From: Crossaster papposus
Lineage: Eukaryota; Echinodermata; Asteroidea; Velatida; Solasteridae
DNA: 64,000 nt
Direction: 5' to 3'
Assembly: GCA_037893245.1 (NCBI GenBank)
Contig: JBAIAA010000253.1
Location: 1 to 64,000 of the forward strand
Positions 44,865 through 64,000 of the stretch are shown in pieces; the stretch's first letter is position 1; each line of letters starts with the position of its first letter. The position numbers and the translations under genes are program-made. The notes beneath the pieces are model-generated. The model had not been told where the DNA came from and did no database searches. It saw only the letters and a program-made list of their open reading frames with translations.

Positions 44865-45372
44865 ATTACAAACGCTAATCGGCCGACCAGCGTTAGAAAG
44901 AAAAAACAACTTACAAATACTACCATCAATTTACGATATTTTAGTTAATCCGTATTTTGTTATCAATGATATGAACAGGTACAAGCTAGCTACATGTAGA
45001 CTGGTTTCTGGATGTTTATATATTGCTCCAGTTCATCTTGAGTGGGGGGTCAGGGAACCAGACCACAAGAACATGATTGTATTTCTGGTGTTTTTTTTAC
45101 ACACTTTCAAACGATTCAGTGTAATGATATTTGCTAGACAATACCAACCCCCCCAAAAAAAACCACCAAAAAAACCAAAACATCCATTTCTGAAAATTAC
45201 AACAAAAGCAAATGATGTATATTCCGTTTAAGAAACTTGGTAAAACAAAGTCCCAGTGCAGGGATTTAAAACGATTTAGAAAACCGAATATTCGAAACAA
45301 ACTTTTTCAATTTAGCTGTGCGAGCTTTCAATTACATTATTAATAAGTTAAAAGGTATTTTACCAAATAGTT
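44865..45372. other. Intergenic DNA without recognised features
   Basis: AT-rich, with an A/C-rich stretch (ccccccaaaaaaaaccacc) near 45150. No gene or repeat assignment. Confidence 0.5.
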
Positions 45373-45694
45373 AAAGGTAGGATACACCATTGGTAATTGC
45401 TTAAATGGGTAGATTTGGGGGGTTGTATCTTATAGTAAATATCGTTTAACTGACCTGTCCAAAGTTTCACAATCATGGATGCCAAGAAAAGCACGAAAAA
45501 AACAGTGATTGGCGTTGAGCAGTTATTCTTACGTTATTTTAGTTTTTTCGGATCGCCGAAAATTTTTCAGAATATTTAGAGTATATCTAGCGCAATTATT
45601 TTGCTGGATGCCTAGAATCATTATTTACTTTCAAATGAGTAAGATATTCAGGAGTAAATATTGTTGATATCGGCAAATGGTGTATCCTACCTTT
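45373..45694 (+). mobile_element. MITE family A, copy 4
   Basis: ttaaaggtaggatacaccat to aatggtgtatcctaccttta. It shares its right TTAA with the next copy, which is in opposite orientation. Confidence 0.85.
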
Positions 45695-46059
45695 AAAAGG
45701 TAGAATACACCATTTGCAAATATCAAACATTTGTACTACCGAATAATTAAAAAACAAATCTTACTTATTTTAAAGTAAATAATGATTCTAGGCTTGCACT
45801 AGATATCCTGTAATTGATACGAAAAAGAAAATAAATCCCGATCGCCCGAAGGCGATAACGAAAAAAATAAAGGGGAATAACTGCCCTATGCCGGTTTGAA
45901 ACAAACGCCGTTTTTCTTGGTTTTTTTTGGGGGGGGGCATCCATGATTGTAAAACTTCAGACAGGTCAGTTAAAACGATATTTACTATAAATTACAACCC
46001 CTCAAATCCACCCATTCCTGATAATTCTAGCAATTACAAATGGTGTATCCTACCTTTAA
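45695..46059 (-). mobile_element. MITE family A, copy 5 (head-to-head with copy 4)
   Basis: aaaaggtagaatacaccatt to aatggtgtatcctaccttta. The inner region cgatcgcccgaaggcgatcgc-like palindrome is retained as gatcgcccgaaggcgat. Confidence 0.85.
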
Positions 46060-46318
46060 ATGATAATTACAGTTTTAGCGAAATGCGTTATACAACGTGA
46101 CGTATATACACTGTACATCTTCCGGAAAGGTATGTGTTCCATGTTATAAGTACAGTACTGTAATTAAAAGGCAATAGTATACAAATATAACATGGTTTGA
46201 AGAGGGGGGTTAATAGTTGATATTTGCTAACAAAATGAGGATTTAACTAAAATATTCATCCTTAAACCTCAAACTGCGATGAGGATTTTAGAAGAATGAG
46301 GAGGGTTAGAGTTAATGT

Positions 46319-46650
46319 TTAAAGGTAGGATACACCATTTGCAGATATCGAAAATATTTACTACCGAATTATTAAGAAATATCTTACTCAATTCAAAGTA
46401 AATAATGATTCTAGGCATTCAGCAAAAGGATTGCGCTAGATATCCTGTAATTATTCCAAAAAAGATAACATAAGAATAACTGCTCGACCCCCGGTTGAAA
46501 ACAAACGTTGTTTTTTGTGCTTTTCTCGGCATCCATGATTGTAAAACTTCGGAAACGTCAGTTAAACGATATTTACTATGAAATACAACCCCCCAAATTT
46601 CCCCTTTCATAATAATTCAAGCAGTTACCAATGGTGTATACTACCTTTAA
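46319..46650 (-). mobile_element. MITE family A, copy 6
   Basis: ttaaaggtaggatacaccat to aatggtgtatactaccttta, flanked by TTAA on both sides. Just upstream (46270-46315) a gatgaggatttt / gaggagggttagagtt motif of the short hairpin family occurs. Confidence 0.85.
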
Positions 46651-46842
46651 AGCTATATCGTGGGTTCGTGTTAAAACAAAAACAGGACAAGTAACGCAAC
46701 AGAACGCTCCTATTAAAAACTGCACCTGATCACTGGACACCCTCCCCACCCCTCCCCCTTGACTCTCTCTTCCACACAGAGAACATTACCAGTGCCCCGC
46801 CCTGCCCCGCCCTGCCCCTTCCCAATTCCGTGAAAGCTGGTC

Positions 46843-58044
<11,202 letters not shown>

Positions 58045-58674
58045 GCTTGCAGAAAACCTTTCTCTTCGCATTATTTTTACCACGCGCTTGCAACTACGTC
58101 ATCAAAAACTGCGTTCCGATAGGTCATTGCGCATGCGCGCCACACAAAGGGCGAGCCTGTCATAAATAAATTTAGGTTTGCGGTGTATACATTAGGCTAA
58201 AAATTAACTGTTGAGTATTGTTTTTTTTCTTCCTTTTCCAACGACATTCGAATGGAATGCGATTTCGGACTTTACTTTCCTTAAACAAAAATATTATCTG
58301 GAGCTGAGGCAATAGATCTCTCTCAATATGCGGCCATCTTTGTGCAACTGCGTATTTATACGCGCGCAATGAGCAACGTGTCAAAAAAAATTCTAAACGC
58401 TCGCGCTTGTTGCTCGAAATGTGTTCGAAATACGGCGCACAGTAATTGATGCGCGTTAACGTGTTATGCATGCTTATCTGTATAAAACGACGTCACTTTA
58501 GAGAGAACTATTAAATAAATTCGTCGTTGGATATGATCTGAAAAGCGCGCGTTTGTTGGAATGCAGCGTGCGTAGGCCGCCGATGCGGGCGCCCTCAAAC
58601 GTACGCGGACCATGTAGAGAAATACACGCCATGCGCGCGCTGCATACTAGTTTGCGCTCATAGTCATACGTGTA

Positions 58675-58946
58675 ATATGCTGCGTTCTAATCGCGTCGTG
58701 TTTATCGTGTTCACGAGTTCACGAGTCGTATAATGGCGTTTTAATCGCCTGGTAACTCGTGTTCACCAGCGGTGAACTCGAGGTGAATTTGTGTTGGTTC
58801 ACGTACGGCGCGATAAAGAATGTCCTTACCGCACGACTAACTCGACTGTGCGCGTGCGTCTAGGCGTTTGGAATGCAACCCACTCGTGAACATGGATAAA
58901 TTCACGGTGAACACGATAAACACGACGCAATTTGAACGCATCATAT
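58675..58946. mobile_element. MITE in the PRMT1 upstream region
   Basis: About 40-bp inverted ends: atatgctgcgttctaatcgc then gtcgtgtttatcgtgttcac at the left, mirrored by gtgaacacgataaacacgac then gcaatttgaacgcatcatat at the right. Confidence 0.85.
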
Positions 58947-58978
58947 AGCGCGCGGTGCTAAAGATACAGCGCGAACAG

Positions 58979-59073
58979 CGACCTCACACGGCTACTATTT
59001 ATGCAAATCAACTAAATTTACTTTTGCTCATATCTTTAGTTGATTTGCATATAATAGTGGCCGCGTGAGGTCG
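58979..59073. repeat. Long hairpin with paired octamer (ATGCAAAT) motifs
   Basis: Arms of about 38 bp (cgacctcacacggctactat and onward) with an 18-bp loop. ATGCAAAT lies at 59001-59008 and its complement ATTTGCAT at 59043-59050, one in each arm. Confidence 0.85.
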
Positions 59074-59870
59074 TTGTTTGAGCTCCGATTACCGCTGCTC
59101 CGTACGTACGGACGGGTAATGATGAACGCCTTGACCAAGGCTAACGGGGAGTGGGATATCCGTTGTTATACACGGACACATGGTTGTTCTAGACAAATAC
59201 AAATACAATATCCAAGACAGGGGTATCAGTTGTAACAGACTTTCAAACTGTTACGTGCAATATAAGCCGGCGCTTGTACGCAGACAAAGGCATGCAAACA
59301 CTGTCACAAGCTTGGCCAAAAGTCATGGGATAACAGGTTTAATCAATCATTCATACATTCTTTTTGTAAGTCACAGATGGCTTCTATATATAATAGCTTA
59401 AAATATCACATTATAATCAGTACTATTTTATTTTTAACTATACTATAAATTATGTGCATAGCATAATTTCTTGTTTAGCGTGCTGAATCGTTGTCAATTG
59501 AGATAATCCATTTATACCGCGCCTGAATAATTTACCCTCATCTGATTGGTGGATAGTTGATCACGTGTCATTGAATTATTCGTCCCAACACGCACACACG
59601 GCGCGCGCGGCCGCACCGTAAGCAGTTCTTTTTAATAGTAAATACAACTTCTTCGTTATATTTGCACGCCGGTCACGCCATTAGTCGCGCTCCGACCAAT
59701 CAGATGACGAGGATGTAGTCAGGTGTTGTATACATTTTCATAAGACAAATATTGCATGTATGATTTGCGCAATGCAACGTTCAATTTCGGTGATATTATA
59801 TAATGTTCCATTCTAAATGCACTCACAAAACATTCCAGTTGTTCTTGGTTTGTTTTTGTTGTATATCATA

Positions 59871-60233
59871 CAGGGTGGCCTGGCCCATAAAAAACCGACA
59901 GGCACACTTCCCCTACCCTGGGGACAAAACTACCTGTGCCAGTGGATAGAGAACCTTTCTAGAAGAAAAATTCTATGAACATATCTAGATTTGGCCTTGT
60001 AGTTTTAGCTCCAGACCGTGTTTTGTGAAGCACATCGGTACTATAAGGTGTCCGTTCTTACGGCGTTTTTATGGCGGCCATTTTGAAAAATGGCCGCCAT
60101 GGAACATTTCACCACCAGTATTCTGGAAGGATTCTCCATCAAGTGGTTTAGGCAGTCATGGCCTCAGATTATAGTGAAAGTATACTTGTCCGTTGAAATG
60201 TGCAATGTCTGGATTTTTTTATGGACCACCTTG
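59871..60233. mobile_element. Tc1/mariner-type MITE, 363 bp
   Basis: CAGGGTGGCCTGGCCCATAA at the left and ttttatggaccaccttg at the right are imperfect inverted ends, each next to a TA dinucleotide. A central perfect hairpin atggcggccatttt / aaaatggccgccat lies near 60070-60100. Confidence 0.75.
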
Positions 60234-62625
60234 TATACTATGATATCGCCAAAACGAGAGAGAATTATGTATTAAAACTGGCATCATTGATCACGTTGTC
60301 ATTTTTCAGACATCGTGGCTTATCCACCATTTTATATAACAATGTACAGGATTATCAGGGGTGGGGGGAGCAGACTAGAAATAATAATAACAGCGGACTC
60401 GAACCTTGACGTTGAACCATAGTTTAAGCAACGCGGGAGCTTTGGGGCACCCGCCTTGCAGCACATCACAATACACCAATGGCATCGCTTGAATTTACTG
60501 AGTCAACTCTCACTCGAGCAATATGATTGGTCAATCCTAAGTGAGAGGCGTGGTTTCAATAACACGTAATTCCATTCATACAAACATTAAGGTGCCCACT
60601 TTGCCGCTCAAGTTATCTGTAACATCAAAGACCACCATTTCTGTTTGGTTTTAGAATTACTGAGACACTGAACGTACACTTACAAGCAATAAGCAGTTTT
60701 TATCATTTAGCAATAATTACATGGCGCATTAAAACTACAATTAAGCCTACCGTAAAATTAATATGACCAAATAATGAACAAATTTAAATATTTAAAAAAC
60801 AAAAACAAAGGGGAAAAAACTATTTCAGCTTAAATCTAGACTGGTAAAACACACAACGAACAAACAACATAACAAATTATGGACAGAATAAGACCGTGTC
60901 CGATTCTCTTAGCTATTGACTTGCGTGTAATTGTAAGCCGTGGCCAAGTAATTCAGAGCTACGGCTACGTCTATTGTTAGCCTGCTCACGTATAGTTGTA
61001 ATGGGAGAAGACCAAGACAATAGCCATACAGACAAGAGATTCGGTGACGGCCGAAAATGTGTAGTTATGGTTAAAGGGCGCCCTCATCTGAATCTCTTTT
61101 CATGCCAAACTAATGAATGCATGATATAGTTTGCAACACGCTCATAAAAAAAGCCCCGGTTCAGCTACGATCCTAACTTTGGGTCGGATTTGGGTCAGAT
61201 TTATAATTGACACATTGTTTAATAATCAAAATTAAATCTTAAAAAAAAACCATCAATATGACATTATTTCGGGTTGAATGGCCCTGAAATGTGAACGAGA
61301 GAGGTGTCATTAATATTTACTCGAAACTGTCAGGTCCAAGATAACTGCGTTAAACCACAACCGGTTATAGATATACAAATTTTGTACAAACTCGTATTTT
61401 GACTAGTATCTTAACTAACCGACTAACTAACTAAATAATTAACTTACTAATCATTACATGCACGATATGTTACTATTGGTATTTTAATTTTTGTTTTATT
61501 TAGTATTTCAGTTTACCACACTGGTTATTGGCACGAAATAGACGCAATTAAACTAGGCCAAACTTTGGTTGGTCAATTTTTAATACAATTTCCGTACTCG
61601 TACAGTAGTGAAACAGGGAAAGAATGTATAGTATCCTGACGCTATACTTCAGCGGTTGTGTACAACGTCTACAGCAGAGAGTGGAGACAACATTTCGAGA
61701 AGTATTTTTTGACAAAATTGAAAATGTTTCTCAGTCCCAGATTCGTGTCTTTTCAACATTTTGACACCGATTGTCCTTCACTGAGATGATATTTGAAGAA
61801 GAAAAAGCAGCGTCAGTTTGCAACATTCTTTCCGTGCCAAAAAGAAAATGGTTTCACAAGCACGCAAGGTATGCACCTATTATTAAGGCACACGAACCGC
61901 TTGTAACAAATCAACCATTTTAACAGGTATGTCCTAAAAAACGTAGGCCTAAACTATAGTTTTTAGTAATACAAAACAGAAACGAAAGTTTTAGAATTTC
62001 AGATGGAACATCAGATATACATTTTAGACTGAATTTTTGTTCATTGTGTGAATAGCTTTAAAATAAAACCACACAATGTGGTATTTCAAAACATTCTATA
62101 GAAGAAAAAAAATCAAAAATTTGATTTTTAAGAAAATGACAAATACAAAGATTGGCACTTGTGAGTGAATTATTTCTATTACTTTTACACAAAAGTTTGA
62201 TAAGGAGTTGTTTGATTGTTTAACCTACATACTTTTGTTTACGTATAGATCAAGCTAAAATACAAGAGTGACAAGTGAAGGGACTTCTGCGAACGCCATC
62301 TACTCGTACTCTCCATTGCTGATGCCGCAGATAACACAACACGCGAAGATCATTGCAAGTATCTAAGGAGAAGAAGAAGAAGTGAGAGACCAAGACAATA
62401 TTTATTTACTCCCGTGGCTGATAAAATCTTCTCGTGAAATCACTCTTCGAATTCATTATGTGAAATACCGCCATCTACGAGGGGCACATCCCTGGTATAC
62501 GGTTATTGAATGTAATAACAAAGGGCAAAAGAGCAGGATAACTAGCGAATTAAAGTGCGTTTTAATCATAGAGTTACATTATAGAAACTATAGGGCGCAC
62601 TCACTATACTCTGTGCGCTACACGG
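60234..62625. other. Intergenic DNA; a possible splice-site pair but no gene supported
   Basis: Mostly AT-rich. At 61848 ATGGTTTCACAAGCACGCAAG is followed by GTATGC, and at 62248 an acceptor-like cgtatag precedes ATCAAG, but the joined frame closes after 16 codons. This could be a 5' UTR or lncRNA exon pair of a plus-strand transcript, or chance. Confidence 0.25.
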
Positions 62626-62629
62626 ACGT

Positions 62630-62916
62630 GCCGCCCACTGACCTCAACACCTGGACGGATCATTGTCCATATTCTGCTGTGCTAACACTTGAAGTCGGCG
62701 CGAACTGGAAGTGCAACATGGCGTCACTGCTGTGAGCCAATGAAATGTCCAGTTGTAGAGGTCAGTGGATTTACCAACCAACTGAACTCTACACCTGGAC
62801 ATTTCATTGGCTCACAGAGTGACTTCGTGGGTCCGCCATGTTGCACTTCTCTGCATGCCGACTTCAAAATGAAACAATAGATGATCTGTCCATGTATAGA
62901 GGTCAATGGTGCCGCC
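62630..62916. mobile_element. Foldback element with about 130-bp arms
   Basis: aagtgcaacatggcg and tgtgagccaatgaaatgtcc in the left arm are mirrored by ggacatttcattggctcaca and cgccatgttgcacttc in the right arm. The outer parts (tgacctcaacacctggac / gtccatgtatagaggtca) also pair. Confidence 0.85.
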
Positions 62917-63790
62917 CCGTTACCCGTCCGCCATTTTGTTAATGGTCAACACGATAGTAAAATACCTGGATGTACCGTGCACTTCAACGTCGCGGCAGCT
63001 ATAATTCAGTAAACTTTATTGGCCATTTAATGTCGGTCTCAAGTGACATTGCTTGTTGTACTTAGACAGACAGTTTCATCGGTAAATCTTATCCATTTTC
63101 CTACGAGTCAATGGCGGATCCAGGATTTTCAAGGAGTTGGATCATGGCTGATAAGGTCACGAAGTGGCAGACGCAGAGAGCAAAGGCGTAAAGCAGTGGA
63201 CTGCAGTTGTATCACACGATAATAAATGACAAGCTAGATTTGTATATTGCTTGGTTTAACCACCATGGTTTACTCAAAATCAAAGTTTTTTTTAAATAAA
63301 ATATAAACAGGTGAAATTGTCGGAAGGATCGTGGTGGTTAGCAACCTCAACTGCCGGCACCCCTATCCCAGAAAGTATTTACTTGCGAAAAATATACTTT
63401 AGGTTGATAAAGTCATGTTGGAATGATAAAAAAACAAAACATTGACTCCATTGCGCCGTATTCCTGGTCGCATGAGGGCGCTATAAGACGCCATTTTCTG
63501 GGTACCCAACACAGGTAAAATCACGTTTAATGAAGTGGTTTAGTAACTTTACTTTTATCTAACAAATGGAATATTGAAAAATTTAGATTTTGGAGCTGTA
63601 AGAATATGTAAACTGACGTGAATTATATTTGAATCACTTTTAATTATACCCCCAATAAATGAGGCATACATGGTAAAGGTTAAAGCGGACCAGCCACGTT
63701 TCGTGGGATAGAACGCGGTCGATCCAGCATCACATGCACATCTCAAAAACCAAAACGTTCACTTATTTTCACGAAAAACAAAACAACACA
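62917..63790. other. Intergenic DNA without recognised features
   Basis: No supported coding sequence. atggcggatccaggattttc at 63111 resembles words common in repeats but was not assigned. Confidence 0.4.
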
Positions 63791-63793
63791 ATT

Positions 63794-64000
63794 GTGACCC
63801 ACCACCCCAAAACCAGGCTAAAGTCGAAATTTTTCATATGAGAGATTTTTATACCATTGTATTGCTAGCGTTTTAAGCTTTAAAATGATACATCACATCC
63901 ACCAATACCGCTATGGAATGAAAAGTAACGACGCTTCAAAAAGTGACATTTTGTTGCCGTTCGCGGCAACAAGTTTGCTCAATTTGAGTAATAGCAACGA
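63794..64000. mobile_element. Probable MITE family G copy, cut by the window end
   Basis: ttgtgacccaccaccccaaa and aggctaaagtcgaaattttt resemble the left end and subterminal GTCG motif of family G. The right end lies beyond 64000. Confidence 0.45.

Larger units (their letters stand above)
58072..59700 (-). promoter_or_regulatory. CpG-rich region upstream of PRMT1, probable promoter
   Basis: CG dinucleotides become dense compared with the AT-rich introns (for example 58570-58630 and 59600-59640), as expected near a broadly expressed gene start. No TATA box is obvious at a fixed distance from exon 1. The transcription start cannot be placed. Confidence 0.5.

Noticed and set aside
61848-62380. 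A small spliced gene on the plus strand
   Set aside because: The joined frame ends after 16 codons and neither exon has any family signature. Kept only as a possible non-coding exon pair.

Overview
The window comes from a metazoan nuclear genome. It contains two spliced protein-coding genes, both on the minus strand: a CD151/TSPAN11-type tetraspanin (coding exons between 29739 and 38136) and a type I protein arginine methyltransferase, PRMT1 (coding exons between 46843 and about 58044). Their exons join in frame at GT-AG sites to give complete proteins of 254 and about 388 residues. The host is probably a marine invertebrate deuterostome, and I favour an echinoderm such as a sea star. That is an inference from the protein sequences, the AT-rich introns with ACATGTAC tracts and the dense miniature transposons; it is not proven. 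I see no sign of bacterial or organellar DNA.

Layout. (1) About 1-24130 is one uninterrupted tandem satellite with a 68-bp monomer. It shows a 27-monomer higher-order period of about 1838 bp on the left and a nearly perfect 4846-bp duplication in the middle, each copy of which carries the same 356-bp transposon. A diverged right flank (about 19200-24130) keeps only an 18-bp core strictly conserved. (2) 24130-29570 is repeat-rich intergenic DNA: a GC-rich 10-11-bp minisatellite, a hAT-like element with another element nested in it, and several MITEs. (3) 29570-38220 is the tetraspanin gene; its introns hold MITEs, a LINE 3' end, a tRNA-derived SINE and a tRNA-like foldback. (4) 38220-46840 is an intergenic spacer full of MITEs with one GC-richer block that may be a degenerate coding fragment. 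(5) 46840-58050 is PRMT1 with ten coding exons. The intron between exons 7 and 8 holds a 32-bp minisatellite whose unit resembles exon 7, and a decayed second copy of exon 7. (6) 58050-64000 is CpG-rich upstream DNA with inverted-repeat elements and no convincing gene.

Repeat families are named by letters used only here. A and B are short TTAA-flanked MITEs that occur next to each other three times. C has ends reading GGGCCAATTTCATAGAGCTG. D has AGGGATCGTATACG ends. E is hAT-like, with an 8-bp target duplication. F is nested in E. G has TGTGACC ends and H often lies beside G. The two genes are probably unrelated in function: the tetraspanin is a plasma-membrane organiser and PRMT1 is a nuclear/cytosolic methyltransferase. 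Their adjacency may still be worth a synteny check.
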